64,000 nt of DNA, taken from assembly GCF_015687175.1 (NCBI RefSeq), contig NZ_JADPQG010000006.1:1-64000 (forward strand), given 5' to 3'. This stretch comes from Reinekea sp. G2M2-21. GTDB lineage: Bacteria > Pseudomonadota > Gammaproteobacteria > Pseudomonadales > Natronospirillaceae. The translations under genes and the position numbers were made by a program. Below, piece by piece: positions 55,125 through 64,000 of this stretch (its first letter is position 1; every line of letters begins with the position of its first letter). Under the pieces are notes generated by a model, which did not search any database, had not been told where the DNA came from, and saw nothing but the letters and a program-made list of their open reading frames with translations.

Positions 55125-56447
55125 ATGTCAACCATGACGCCACGTGAAATCGTGCATGAATTGGACAAATTTATTATTGGTCAGGATGAGGCCAAGCGTG
55201 CGGTCGCCATCGCGCTGCGTAACCGCTGGCGCCGTATGCAGCTTGACGAACGTATGCGTGATGAAATCACGCCAAAGAATATTCTGATGATCGGCCCCAC
55301 GGGTGTCGGTAAAACCGAAATCGCCCGGCGATTGGCCAAGTTGGCTAATGCGCCCTTTATTAAGGTGGAAGCCACCAAGTTTACGGAAGTAGGCTATGTT
55401 GGACGAGATGTTGAGTCTATTGTCCGTGATCTGGTGGAAACGGGCATTAAACTGTTCCGCGAACACGAAATGAACGCCGTTCGGCCGCGCGCAGAGGACG
55501 CCGCCGAAGACCGAATTCTGGACATATTACTGCCTCAGGCCAGAGGTGGTGACGAAACCACAGAATCCAACTCATCTACCCGCCAGGTTTTCCGTAAGAA
55601 ACTGCGCCAAGGTGAACTGGATGACAAAGAAATTGAAATTCAGGTTGCCGAACCCAAGGTCGGCGTTGAAATCATGGCGCCTCCTGGTATGGAAGAAATG
55701 ACCAGCCAGTTGCAGAGCATGTTTTCCAATATGGGCAATCAGAAAACGAAAAAGCGTAAGGTCAAAATCAAGGAAGCATTGAAACTACTGGCAGACGAAG
55801 AAGCCGCGCATATGGTCAACGAAGATGAGCTCAAGCAACGCGCCCTGCAAGCGGTGGAGCAAAACGGCATCGTCTTCATCGATGAGATTGATAAAATTGC
55901 GAAAAATGACAACCGCGGTGGTGGTGATGTCAGTCGCGAAGGCGTGCAGCGGGATCTGCTACCGCTCATTGAAGGCAGTACGGTCAGCACCAAATATGGC
56001 ATGATCAAAACCGACCACATACTGTTTATCGGCAGTGGCGCGTTTCATTTCTCAAAACCCAGTGATCTGATTCCGGAATTACAGGGTCGGCTGCCCATTC
56101 GGGTAAATCTCAACGCTCTGACGCCGAACGACTTCAAGCGAATCTTAACCGAGCCCGACTACAGCATTACCGAACAGTATAAAGCGCTGATGCAGGCCGA
56201 AGAACTGAACGTTGAGTTCACCGAGGATGCCATTGAAGCCATCGCTAATACGGCCTATCACGTCAACGAAAGCACAGAGAACATTGGCGCGCGGCGCTTG
56301 CACACCATCATGGAGCGGCTGTTCGAGGAGATTTCCTACAGCGCCAGTGAACGCAGTGGCGAAAAGCAAATGATTGACGCCGCCTACGTCGAGAAATCGC
56401 TCGGTGCACTCGCTCAAAATGAAGACCTGAGTCGCTTCATATTGTAA
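55125..56447 (+). CDS. hslU: HslU unfoldase ATPase
   Basis: The 440-residue AAA+ unfoldase feeds HslV. N-terminal [20 protein letters not shown], Walker [10 protein letters not shown] near 60, the inserted I domain (about 110-230), Walker [11 protein letters not shown] near 250 and the arginine finger region near 320 are present. The terminal LSRFIL residues dock into HslV. The gene is 49 bases after hslV and ends at a terminator. Confidence 0.97.
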   Translation: MSTMTPREIVHELDKFIIGQDEAKRAVAIALRNRWRRMQLDERMRDEITPKNILMIGPTGVGKTEIARRLAKLANAPFIKVEATKFTEVGYVGRDVESIVRDLVETGIKLFREHEMNAVRPRAEDAAEDRILDILLPQARGGDETTESNSSTRQVFRKKLRQGELDDKEIEIQVAEPKVGVEIMAPPGMEEMTSQLQSMFSNMGNQKTKKRKVKIKEALKLLADEEAAHMVNEDELKQRALQAVEQNGIVFIDEIDKIAKNDNRGGGDVSREGVQRDLLPLIEGSTVSTKYGMIKTDHILFIGSGAFHFSKPSDLIPELQGRLPIRVNLNALTPNDFKRILTEPDYSITEQYKALMQAEELNVEFTEDAIEAIANTAYHVNESTENIGARRLHTIMERLFEEISYSASERSGEKQMIDAAYVEKSLGALAQNEDLSRFIL

Positions 56448-56471
56448 CGAACTCACACGTCAAACACCTTT

Positions 56472-56496
56472 AAGCCTACATATGTGGGCTTTCTTC
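56472..56496 (+). terminator. Terminator of hslVU
   Basis: Inverted repeat AAGCCTACAT / ATGTGGGCTT (one G-T pair) followed by a T-rich stretch, TTCTTCT. Confidence 0.65.
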
Positions 56497-56617
56497 TACT
56501 GAATCCCTGTATGTCAACCCGAACTAGCTCGGTCAACCTGGCTTCAGAAGACAAATAACTGGAAAACGCGCGGGTCTGTGCCATAGTTTAACTCTGACAA
56601 ACTAGGCAGAAGTATTC

Positions 56618-58153
56618 ATGACCGATTTCCTCTTCAACGAAGAAGAACCGACTCCCAAAGCGGCCAGCATGGAGCCGCAAGAGCCCTGGCACGTGTTAGT
56701 TGTCGATGATGAACCCAGTGTCCATGATGTTACCCGTCTGACCCTGAATCGTCTGGAAGTGTTTGACCAGCCACTTAAAATTCACTCAGCTTACACGGCA
56801 GCCGAAGCCAAGAAACTGCTAACCGAAGGCGAAACCACTTTTTGCATGGCGTTTGTCGATGTTGTGATGGAAACGCAGAACGCAGGACTTGAGCTCGTCG
56901 AATGGATACGCAATACCCATAACAACAATGAAATACGGCTGATTTTGCGCACAGGTCAAGCGGGTATGGCGCCGGAATCCGAAGTCATCCGCAAGTATGA
57001 CATCAATGACTATCGATCAAAGACCGATCTGACCGCACAGAGCCTGGCAACCTGCGTGTTTAACGCAGTTCGTGGGTACCGCGACATCACCACCATTGCG
57101 CGTAGCTTGAGTGCCTTCCGTAAATTGATCGACACATCGGCCAGCCTGCTCAAAGAAGACAATTTAAATGAACTGGCCTCATCGACGTTTAAAGGGCTGC
57201 TGAGCATCCTTAATATGGATAGCTCATCACTCTATATCACCCGCCGGCAGAAGAACTTTTTTTCTGACATCGACGAAAAGGTTATCGCCTGCAGCGGTCA
57301 GTTTGCCCAGTCAGAAATGACAGACTTGGATCAGGTCCCCGACGCGGTTCGCCAGAAAATTGAGCTGGCGTTTACCAACAGAAGCACGATAGTCACCGAC
57401 GTTGACTTTGCCGGTTATTTTGCGACCGGGAAAGACTCCGGTTCGGTTTTGTATGTGGAATTTAACGATGATCCCACCCATTTCCGCGCCAACATTGTCG
57501 AAATATTCGCCACTCAGGCGGTGCTAATTTTTGAAAACCTGTCTCGCCAGATTCAACTGGAAACCAGCCAAAAGGAATTGATGTACATTGTCGGAGACGC
57601 CATCGAAGCGCGCAGTCTGGAAACCGGCAGTCACGTAAAGCGGGTTGCCATGTTGTGTGAATTCTTTGCCCGTAAACTGAATCAACCCAGTGAATTTATC
57701 AGCGCAATCAAGATCGCTGCGCCGCTACACGACATCGGTAAAATCGCCATTCCGGAAACCATCTTACACAAGCCCGGGAAATTGGATGCCGACGAATGGG
57801 AGATCATGAAAACCCACGCCGCAGCTGGTGGCACCATCTTAGAAAAATCGAATTTACCCGTTGCCCGCCTTGGCGCCAGGTTGGCGCGTTGGCACCATGA
57901 AAACTGGGATGGCAGTGGCTATCCGGACGGTTTAAAAGGCACCGACATTCCATTGGAAGCCCGGATTATGGCAATAGCCGACGTATTCGATGCGCTAGGC
58001 GCCAAGCGTAGCTACAAGGCGCCCTGGCCTGACCACGAAATTTTGGCATTTATCGAACAGGAACGCGGCAAGAAATTTGACCCAGAGCTGGTTACCGTTC
58101 TTGTCGATTCATTTGATGAATTGGTGGCATTGAGAAACCAAGTTCCTGACTGA
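56618..58153 (+). CDS. Response regulator with DUF3369 and HD-GYP domain
   Basis: The 511-residue regulator has a receiver domain (about 24-150) with acidic pair Asp30/Asp31 and phospho-acceptor Asp81. DUF3369 is in the middle (about 165-315) and a complete HD-GYP phosphodiesterase domain at 320-500 (GSHVKRVAMLCEF, LHDIGKIAIP, HHENWDGSGYPDGLKG). It should degrade c-di-GMP when phosphorylated. It lies six bases before a sensor kinase gene, its probable partner. Its placement between hslU and the DUF971 gene departs from the order known in Pseudomonas. Confidence 0.93.
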   Translation: MTDFLFNEEEPTPKAASMEPQEPWHVLVVDDEPSVHDVTRLTLNRLEVFDQPLKIHSAYTAAEAKKLLTEGETTFCMAFVDVVMETQNAGLELVEWIRNTHNNNEIRLILRTGQAGMAPESEVIRKYDINDYRSKTDLTAQSLATCVFNAVRGYRDITTIARSLSAFRKLIDTSASLLKEDNLNELASSTFKGLLSILNMDSSSLYITRRQKNFFSDIDEKVIACSGQFAQSEMTDLDQVPDAVRQKIELAFTNRSTIVTDVDFAGYFATGKDSGSVLYVEFNDDPTHFRANIVEIFATQAVLIFENLSRQIQLETSQKELMYIVGDAIEARSLETGSHVKRVAMLCEFFARKLNQPSEFISAIKIAAPLHDIGKIAIPETILHKPGKLDADEWEIMKTHAAAGGTILEKSNLPVARLGARLARWHHENWDGSGYPDGLKGTDIPLEARIMAIADVFDALGAKRSYKAPWPDHEILAFIEQERGKKFDPELVTVLVDSFDELVALRNQVPD

Positions 58154-58159
58154 GGCGAT

Positions 58160-59467
58160 ATGGATCAACATCTGCGCAGCATCATTGAGGGCGTTTCCAA
58201 TACCCGTGGCGCCGATTTTTTCTCGTCGATTACACTCAGTTTGGCCAAAGTTGTCGGCGCAACCTATACCTTTGTCGCCCGCCTGGACATTGATCGTTAT
58301 GTCTCTGAAACCATCGCGCTGGTCGCCAATGGCAAGCTGGTCGACAATATTGAATATTCTCTGGAACACACGCCGTGTGCTAATGTCGCCGACAATGCTG
58401 TGTGCCTGTACCCTAAAAACGTCACGCATTTGTTCCCGCAAGATCAGTTATTGATCGACATGAACATTGAAGCCTATTTAGGCACGCCGCTAATCGGTGC
58501 AAGAGGCAATGTCATCGGCATTATTGTGGCGCTTTACGCAACCCCCCTTATCAATGCAGAACAAACCCAAACTTTATTCGAAATATTCTCCGGTCGAATC
58601 GCCGCCGAATTAGAGCGAGTTGAGTATGAGAAGCAACTGCTGAGCCTCAATGCGACTCTCGAACAAAAAGTGGCTGAACGGACAGCTGATCTGAATACCA
58701 CGCTCAATCAACTGCAAAAGACTCAGGATCAGCTCATTGAGTCTGAAAAAATTGCCTCGCTGGGCAATTTAGTGGCCAGCATAGCGCACGAGGTGAATAC
58801 TCCCTTAGGGGTTGCGATCACCGGCCAAAGCCTATTGCAGGATAGCTTTAATCAACTCGTACTGGCGCTGCAGACACAACAACTGTCAAAGTCGCAGATG
58901 TCTAACTTTGTCCAATTGTTCAGCGAAGCGCTCCCATTAGTGAGCGACAACCTTCAGCGTGCTAAAAACCTGATCAATAATTTTAAAAAAACCGCTGTTG
59001 ACCAGCACTCAGACGTCAAAGAAAACATTAACCTGAATGACTACTTCCAACAGGTACTGGCAACATTAACGCCTTTGTTAAAACAAAATGGTGTCGGTTC
59101 CGAAGTTCACATTGCCCCCGACATTGAAGTAGATACATTTCCCGGAGCCCATGCTCAGATCCTGACCAACCTCATTACCAACAGCATTACCCATGGATTT
59201 AAAGGCCAGGACCATAAACGCATCTGCTTGTACGCACGCCGACAGAACAATGCCATCATCATTACCTACCAGGACAATGGTATCGGATTGACAACGGATT
59301 GCCGGGAACATATTTTCGAACCCTTCTACACGACGGCCCGGGCGCGCGGCGGCACCGGGTTGGGCATGTCCATTGTTTATAATTTGGTCAGACAGAAGCT
59401 GGCCGGGGAGTTGACCCTGCTGCCATCGGAACCCGGTTTTGGCATTGAAATTACAATGCCGGTTTAG
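58160..59467 (+). CDS. GAF-domain sensor histidine kinase
   Basis: This 435-residue cytoplasmic kinase has an N-terminal GAF domain (about 10-160), a coiled coil (about 165-195, LEQKVAERTADLNTTLNQLQ), the phospho-acceptor His near 209 in SIAHEVNTPLG, then an HATPase domain: N-box NLITNSITHGF, G1 DNGIGL, G2 GGTGLGMSIVYNLV. No membrane segment is present, so it senses an internal or diffusible signal. It probably phosphorylates the HD-GYP regulator encoded just upstream. Confidence 0.92.
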   Translation: MDQHLRSIIEGVSNTRGADFFSSITLSLAKVVGATYTFVARLDIDRYVSETIALVANGKLVDNIEYSLEHTPCANVADNAVCLYPKNVTHLFPQDQLLIDMNIEAYLGTPLIGARGNVIGIIVALYATPLINAEQTQTLFEIFSGRIAAELERVEYEKQLLSLNATLEQKVAERTADLNTTLNQLQKTQDQLIESEKIASLGNLVASIAHEVNTPLGVAITGQSLLQDSFNQLVLALQTQQLSKSQMSNFVQLFSEALPLVSDNLQRAKNLINNFKKTAVDQHSDVKENINLNDYFQQVLATLTPLLKQNGVGSEVHIAPDIEVDTFPGAHAQILTNLITNSITHGFKGQDHKRICLYARRQNNAIIITYQDNGIGLTTDCREHIFEPFYTTARARGGTGLGMSIVYNLVRQKLAGELTLLPSEPGFGIEITMPV

Positions 59468-59524
59468 AGAACCGACCATTCTTTTGCTAACATAGTGAAC
59501 CAACTTGCTTTCGGACATCGATAG

Positions 59525-59905
59525 ATGCAAACCGCGCCTAAATCTATTCATTATAATCGTGAAGCACGATTGTTAACGCTGACTTGGTCAGACGCGCTCG
59601 CACATGAGTTATCGGCTGAGTTTCTGCGGGTGCACTCACCTTCGGCTGAAGTACGTGGCCACGGCATTGGGCAATCCATACTGCAAACCGGGAAGAAGAA
59701 CGTCAGCATATCTGGGCTGGAGCCAGCTGGTCGTTACGCTCTAAAAATTATCTTTGATGATGGACATGACAGCGGCTTATACGACTGGACTTACTTGCGT
59801 TCACTCGGTGACAACAAGCAGGCGCTATGGCAAGAATATCTGGACAAACTGGCGGAGACTGGCCAGTCACGCGAGTCTATGTTTATCTCGGTAAAACAAC
59901 TCTAA
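59525..59905 (+). CDS. DUF971 domain protein
   Basis: This 126-residue protein is made of one DUF971 domain (gamma-butyrobetaine hydroxylase N-terminal-like; [20 protein letters not shown], then [20 protein letters not shown]). Stand-alone members often follow hslVU in gammaproteobacteria and may assist iron-sulfur or metal handling. Here an HD-GYP/kinase pair separates it from hslU. UbiD follows 25 bases later. Confidence 0.9.
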   Translation: MQTAPKSIHYNREARLLTLTWSDALAHELSAEFLRVHSPSAEVRGHGIGQSILQTGKKNVSISGLEPAGRYALKIIFDDGHDSGLYDWTYLRSLGDNKQALWQEYLDKLAETGQSRESMFISVKQL

Positions 59906-59930
59906 CCACACATCTCCTGACGGCATTGAC

Positions 59931-61394
59931 ATGAAATACACTGACTTACGCGACTTTATCGCTGGTTTGGAAAAAGCAGGTGAACTGATTCGAGTCACCC
60001 AACCGGTCGATCCACATTTGGAAATGACAGAACTCTGCGATCAGGTACTGCGTAAGCAGGGACCCGCGCTGTTGTTTGAAAACCCGATCGGCTACGACAT
60101 GCCGGTGCTGGGCAACTTATTCGGTACGCCGGAACGCGTCGCCATGGGTATGGGGGCAAGCACGGTTTCCGAACTACGCGAAATCGGCAAACTACTGGCC
60201 TACCTGAAAGAGCCCGATCCGCCGAAAGGTTTAAAAGACGCCTGGGATAAAGCCCCACTTCTGAAAAAAGTGATCAGTATGGCGCCTAAAGTGTTGCGTA
60301 AAGCGCCGTGCCAGGAAAACATAGTCACCGGGGCCGATGTTGATCTGGAAAAACTGCCAATCTGGACCTGCTGGCCAGGTGATGCGGCCCCGTTGGTCAC
60401 CTGGCCACTGGTCATCACACAGGGACCCGATGGCGGTCGCACCAATCTCGGAATATACCGTCAACAGCGTATTGGAAAAAACAAACTGATCATGCGTTGG
60501 CTATCGCATCGTGGCGGTGCGCTGGATTTTCAGGCCTGGCAGCAGAAGCATCCAGGTGAGCCCTTCCCTATCGCGGTTGCGTTAGGCGCAGATCCCGCCA
60601 CGATTTTAGGTGCTGTGACCCCAGTTCCAGATTCATTGTCCGAGTATGCCTTTGCCGGACTGCTGCGTGACAGCCGAACCGAACTGGTCAAATGCCAAAG
60701 CCACGATCTGATGGTGCCAGCCAGTGCTGAAATTGTCCTTGAGGGATTTCTCTACCCTGGTGAAATGGCACCAGAAGGACCCTATGGCGATCACACCGGC
60801 TACTATAATGAGGTCGACAATTTCCCTGTGTTCACAGTGGAATGCATGACGCATCGACACAACCCGATTTACCACAGTACCTATACCGGACGGCCACCCG
60901 ATGAACCGGCTATTCTAGGGGTAGCGTTAAACGAGGTGTTTGTCCCTATTTTGCAGAAGCAGTTTCCGGAAATTGTTGACTTCTACCTGCCGCCGGAGGG
61001 CTGTTCCTACCGGATCGCCGTAGTCAGCATGAAAAAGCAATACGCCGGTCACGCGAAGCGGGTCATGATGGGAACTTGGTCATTTCTGCGGCAATTCATG
61101 TACACCAAGTTTGTGATTGTGGTTGACGACGACATCAATGCCCGCGATTGGCAAGATGTGATATGGGCGATGACCACCCGCATGGATCCAGCACGGGACA
61201 CCACGCTGATAGACAACACCCCAATCGATTACCTTGATTTCGCCAGCCCGATTTCTGGTCTGGGATCAAAAATGGGGATGGACGCAACCAACAAATGGCC
61301 TGGAGAAACCGATCGGGAATGGGGCCGCCCCATTGAAAAAGACCCTGTGGTGCAGGAAAAAATGGCGAGTTTGCTGAACCAGCTTAAAATCTAA
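59931..61394 (+). CDS. ubiD: 4-hydroxy-3-polyprenylbenzoate decarboxylase UbiD
   Basis: The 487-residue prenylated-FMN-dependent decarboxylase acts in ubiquinone synthesis. [20 protein letters not shown] starts it. [20 protein letters not shown] near 191, [11 protein letters not shown] near 283 and [20 protein letters not shown] near 425 match the family, including the cofactor-binding glutamate. The terminator lies about 20 bases after the stop. Confidence 0.96.
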   Translation: MKYTDLRDFIAGLEKAGELIRVTQPVDPHLEMTELCDQVLRKQGPALLFENPIGYDMPVLGNLFGTPERVAMGMGASTVSELREIGKLLAYLKEPDPPKGLKDAWDKAPLLKKVISMAPKVLRKAPCQENIVTGADVDLEKLPIWTCWPGDAAPLVTWPLVITQGPDGGRTNLGIYRQQRIGKNKLIMRWLSHRGGALDFQAWQQKHPGEPFPIAVALGADPATILGAVTPVPDSLSEYAFAGLLRDSRTELVKCQSHDLMVPASAEIVLEGFLYPGEMAPEGPYGDHTGYYNEVDNFPVFTVECMTHRHNPIYHSTYTGRPPDEPAILGVALNEVFVPILQKQFPEIVDFYLPPEGCSYRIAVVSMKKQYAGHAKRVMMGTWSFLRQFMYTKFVIVVDDDINARDWQDVIWAMTTRMDPARDTTLIDNTPIDYLDFASPISGLGSKMGMDATNKWPGETDREWGRPIEKDPVVQEKMASLLNQLKI

Positions 61395-61413
61395 CCACAC
61401 TGTCAACTTATTA

Positions 61414-61464
61414 TTCCAACACTATTTTTCATTAGATGATCAGACAGTGTTGGAATTTTTTTTT
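61414..61464 (+). terminator. Terminator of ubiD
   Basis: Perfect 10-bp stem TTCCAACACT / AGTGTTGGAA with a long (22-base) loop, followed by nine T. Confidence 0.85.
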
Positions 61465-61509
61465 TCCTCGCTATAATTCCTGACCTATTGGTCAACAAGA
61501 GAGTAAATC

Positions 61510-61884
61510 ATGCCACTGGTCGAAATATACGGTTACGCGGGTTCCGTACTGATCGCGTTATCGTTAATGATGTCGAACATCATCCCCCTACGTTGGATCA
61601 ACTTGGTAGGTGCGGCTATTTTTTCAACCTATGGGCTGGTGATCCATGCCTGGCCGGTGGCCGTGTTGAATGGCTTTATTGTACTGATCGATATCTATCA
61701 TCTGTGGCATATCTACCGGACGCCAAAAGACGTACGAAAAACCCGGCTAAAAGCCACCAACCCGTATGTCACTGACATTCTTGCGTTGCAATGGCCGCAG
61801 CTAAAACAAATCAGCGAGCAGAGCCAGGTGGAAGTCACGTTTCACGGTAACGAACCGAAAGACTTTCAGGTTCTGGCCAGCTGA
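61510..61884 (+). CDS. YgjV-like inner-membrane protein
   Basis: This 124-residue protein has three hydrophobic segments in its first half (YGYAGSVLIALSLMM, NLVGAAIFSTYGLVI, AVLNGFIVLIDIYHLWHIYR), the plan of YgjV-like membrane proteins. The C-terminal 45 residues are soluble. Function unknown. The ribosome binding site is AGAG. It is monocistronic by spacing. Confidence 0.75.
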   Translation: MPLVEIYGYAGSVLIALSLMMSNIIPLRWINLVGAAIFSTYGLVIHAWPVAVLNGFIVLIDIYHLWHIYRTPKDVRKTRLKATNPYVTDILALQWPQLKQISEQSQVEVTFHGNEPKDFQVLAS

Positions 61885-61994
61885 TCATTATATTTGAGAC
61901 TAATTCTCATCATATGGGGCCAGGTTATGGCGTTCTGATCGATAAAGCGTAAAATGTCCATGGACATTGACCAATTTATTGTGGAGACGCCGAC

Positions 61995-62705
61995 TTGGCA
62001 ACCAACACGCAAGCGACTGTACACGACATCAAAGCGCTCAGTGGCGATGTCTGGCAGGTCCGATTAAAACCCATTGAACCTTACCTTTATGCAGCAGGCC
62101 AATACACCGAACTGGTGATCGACGGTTTCGAATTCTTATTCTTTACCATCGCTTCCGCACCTCATTCGCCTTGCATAGAACTGCACATACAATGCGGTTC
62201 CGACACCAACAACCGACTGATCAAACATCTCCAGCAAACGGACGCTGTCGCACTGGCACCTGCAGCAGGTCGTTGCGTACTAAGAAGCCTGCCAGAAAGT
62301 GAAAAACCGCTGCTGCTGATCGCTTCAGGGACCGGATTCAGCCAGGTAAAAGCCATCGTGGAAGACTTGCTGCATCAGCATTCGCAGCGTCCAACCTATA
62401 TCTACTGGACCAGTTATAAACTGAGCCAGCTTTATATGTTGGAAAAGGCCGAACTCTGGGCTGAGCAGAATGCACACATCCATACCGCCATGCTAATCTC
62501 CGAGCAGGGTCACTGGCAGGATAAAAACCAGATGCTGGTTCATTCCATTCTTGCCGACCATGAAGATATCGCACAGTGTCACGCTGTTACCTGCGGTTCG
62601 CCGGAAATGGTCTACACCGTGCTCGACACACTTTGCGAGCATGGCTTTCAGTCGCAACATATGATCAGTGATGTGTTCGAAATTGCACCAAGGGATAGCC
62701 AATGA
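61995..62705 (+). CDS. NAD(P)H-flavin reductase / ferredoxin-reductase-like
   Basis: This 236-residue flavoprotein has the FAD-binding beta barrel (about 5-95, with PYLYAAGQYTELVI and an FTIAS motif in place of the usual RxYS/T) and the NAD(P)-binding half (about 100-230, LLIASGTGFSQVKAIVEDLL). It resembles Fre and its relatives, which reduce free flavins or iron. The start is TTG with GGAG eight bases upstream. It overlaps the regulator gene by four bases. Confidence 0.85.
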   Translation: MATNTQATVHDIKALSGDVWQVRLKPIEPYLYAAGQYTELVIDGFEFLFFTIASAPHSPCIELHIQCGSDTNNRLIKHLQQTDAVALAPAAGRCVLRSLPESEKPLLLIASGTGFSQVKAIVEDLLHQHSQRPTYIYWTSYKLSQLYMLEKAELWAEQNAHIHTAMLISEQGHWQDKNQMLVHSILADHEDIAQCHAVTCGSPEMVYTVLDTLCEHGFQSQHMISDVFEIAPRDSQ

Positions 62706-63448
62706 ATACCGCTGAAGTTTTGCGCGTTTTTGGATTGGAACCTAGGGAAACCCGTATTTATCTTGCACTTCTGGAGTCCGGGCCTGCGTCCATCCGCGAT
62801 ATTGCCGATCGCGCCGGTATAAACCGGGGCACAACGCACGAGCTACTTAAACGCATGCAGCAAAAAGGAGTAGTCAGCTACTTCCCCAAAGGTAAACGGC
62901 GCCATTTCAGCGCCGAGCCGCCCAGCCGGCTAAAAGAACTGGCCCTGAATCACCAGAATCAGGTCTCCGAAGCGATGGAATTACTGGAAGAAAAAGTAAT
63001 CCCGCAGTTATCGCACCTGCGCCCGATTACCGGTAATGCAGATGTGCATTACTACGAAGGTGATGATGGGATTGAACTCGTCCTGAAGGATATACTGTCG
63101 ACCGTCAGTGAACAGGAAGATCGCACTTATAGCGTTTATTCGGCGAAAGCGATCCGCAAACACCTATACCGTCCATTTCCAAATTACACCCGCCAACGGG
63201 TAAAGCTGGACATCAATGTACGGGTAATAGCTATTGGGGAAGGAGGCGAGGAAGCGCCTCTGGCGAATCGAAAGTGGATCGATGAAAAATCGAGTGAAAA
63301 TGCGGGCTCTTACATTGCGATTTACCCACCGAAGGTCGCACTGATCTCACTCAGCGACGGTGATTTACCCACTGCCGTGGTCATCCAATCGCCCACGATC
63401 GCCAACACACATTTAACTATTTTCAACACACTGTGGAAAACGTTGTAA
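62702..63448 (+). CDS. TrmB-family HTH transcriptional regulator
   Basis: The 248-residue regulator begins with a TrmB-type winged helix (LEPRETRIYLALLESGPASI, then NRGTTHELLKRMQQKGVVSY), then a coiled coil (about 80-105), and a C-terminal ligand or phospholipase-like domain. Members bind sugars or other metabolites, and are common in archaea and some bacteria. It is translationally coupled to the flavin reductase gene, so the two probably share control. Confidence 0.8.
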   Translation: MNTAEVLRVFGLEPRETRIYLALLESGPASIRDIADRAGINRGTTHELLKRMQQKGVVSYFPKGKRRHFSAEPPSRLKELALNHQNQVSEAMELLEEKVIPQLSHLRPITGNADVHYYEGDDGIELVLKDILSTVSEQEDRTYSVYSAKAIRKHLYRPFPNYTRQRVKLDINVRVIAIGEGGEEAPLANRKWIDEKSSENAGSYIAIYPPKVALISLSDGDLPTAVVIQSPTIANTHLTIFNTLWKTL

Positions 63449-63467
63449 CGATTTGCGTCACGGGCCA

Positions 63468-63926
63468 TCAGCTAAAAAAACGCTTAGTGGCCCGCTTTAT
63501 CCAGCTCGCGTGTTTTTCCGGCGTGCTGTTCAGAAAGCGGTTTTTTACCGTCGCCCGATAACTCTGATCATCAGTCATTATGTGCTTTAACAGCCAATCC
63601 TGTAGCACATCGGCCAACTCAATGGCAACATCGTCACCGTTTGCGAACCGCTCCTGTAACACCTGAATCTGCTTTTCAAACATCCTGTGCGTGACCTGAT
63701 GTTCAGGCAGTTCAGCATATCCGGACTCCTCCAGCAAGGCCTCTTCGAAGGCAAAATGGGACAGAGTATAATCCACCAGCAAGTGCAACACTTTATCAAT
63801 CTCTTCACGCCCACCGCGGTTTTCAGCGATGTCATGCACATCATTGATGTACTCTACGATGCGTTTATGTTGGGCATCGATCACACCGATACCCAATTCA
63901 TAATCCGTTGACCATTGTATTTTCAT
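63468..63926 (-). CDS. Bacteriohemerythrin
   Basis: The 152-residue four-helix protein carries the full di-iron ligand set: His20, His57, Glu61, His76, His80, His115 and Asp120. Stand-alone bacterial hemerythrins bind oxygen for delivery or sensing. It is the last gene in the window; its 5' flank (63927-64000) holds no other feature. An inverted repeat near 63454-63477 could be a weak terminator. Confidence 0.92.
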   Translation of the reverse strand: MKIQWSTDYELGIGVIDAQHKRIVEYINDVHDIAENRGGREEIDKVLHLLVDYTLSHFAFEEALLEESGYAELPEHQVTHRMFEKQIQVLQERFANGDDVAIELADVLQDWLLKHIMTDDQSYRATVKNRFLNSTPEKHASWIKRATKRFFS

Positions 63927-64000
63927 AACATGCTCTTCTGGCTATTCTGTCAAGTAATGGCAACAATCATATCCGGCTGAGATATGAGTTACGCATGAAA

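Noticed and set aside
63454-63477. Terminator between the TrmB-type and hemerythrin genes
   Set aside because: GGGCCA / TGGCCC is a weak stem with the T/A-run in the loop rather than after it.

Overview
This window is the chromosome of a marine-type gammaproteobacterium. Three things point to the Oceanospirillales/Saccharospirillaceae, perhaps a Reinekea-like organism: the conserved rpmE-priA-argS-SPOR-hslVU order, the MSHA pilus genes, and a secreted pullulanase next to a maltose-binding protein. The genus is an inference from gene content. No rRNA, tRNA or CRISPR was seen.

Layout. (1) 1-3.1 kb is accessory: three orphan ORFs separated by long non-coding gaps, a possible integron-cassette boundary, and a decayed short repeat. 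(2) 3.2-6.9 kb holds a VOC protein and a divergent MerR regulator with a clear operator, then an unusual groES-groEL pair (4-bp overlap, no GGM tail) behind a sigma32-like promoter, and a divergent unknown gene. (3) 6.9-11.8 kb is a Gld-type ABC exporter: ATPase, permease/GldG fusion and DUF4340 protein, preceded by a 22-codon ORF with a perfect Shine-Dalgarno sequence. (4) 12-17 kb has a 204-bp MITE-like element at the end of a four-gene minus-strand unit: CHASE2 cyclase, SH3 protein, M48 lipoprotein protease and FadL-like porin. (5) 17-30 kb carries a 904-aa lipoprotein with a structured leader, a GNAT/DUF2007 pair, pullulanase, a YjbR protein, a maltose-binding protein, two ubiquinone hydroxylases and trmL. 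(6) 30-40 kb is an MSHA assembly operon (mshI to mshG) with an extra TPR-like gene and no pilin genes. (7) 40-47 kb has a patatin, an ABC-2 exporter, two tandem 262-bp MITEs running into a dnaT-like gene, a lambda-P-like gene, a Dabb protein and an SH3 membrane protein. (8) 47-61.4 kb is the conserved core: malic enzyme, rpmE, priA, argS, SPOR protein, hslVU, DUF971 and ubiD, with an HD-GYP regulator and sensor kinase inserted after hslU. (9) 61.5-64 kb has a YgjV-like protein, a flavin reductase coupled to a TrmB-type regulator, and a bacteriohemerythrin.

Functional themes: proteostasis (groESL, hslVU, both with heat-shock-type promoters), surface structure and export (MSHA, two ABC exporters), alpha-glucan use (pullulanase, MalE), quinone synthesis (UbiH, UbiI-like, UbiD), cyclic nucleotide and c-di-GMP signalling (CHASE2 cyclase, MshE, HD-GYP), and replication or restart (PriA, DnaT-like, P-like). 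The most unusual items are the tandem MITE pair open in frame into the dnaT-like gene, the overlapping tail-less groESL, the pilin-less MSHA operon with an added gene, and the short ORF in front of the Gld-type exporter.
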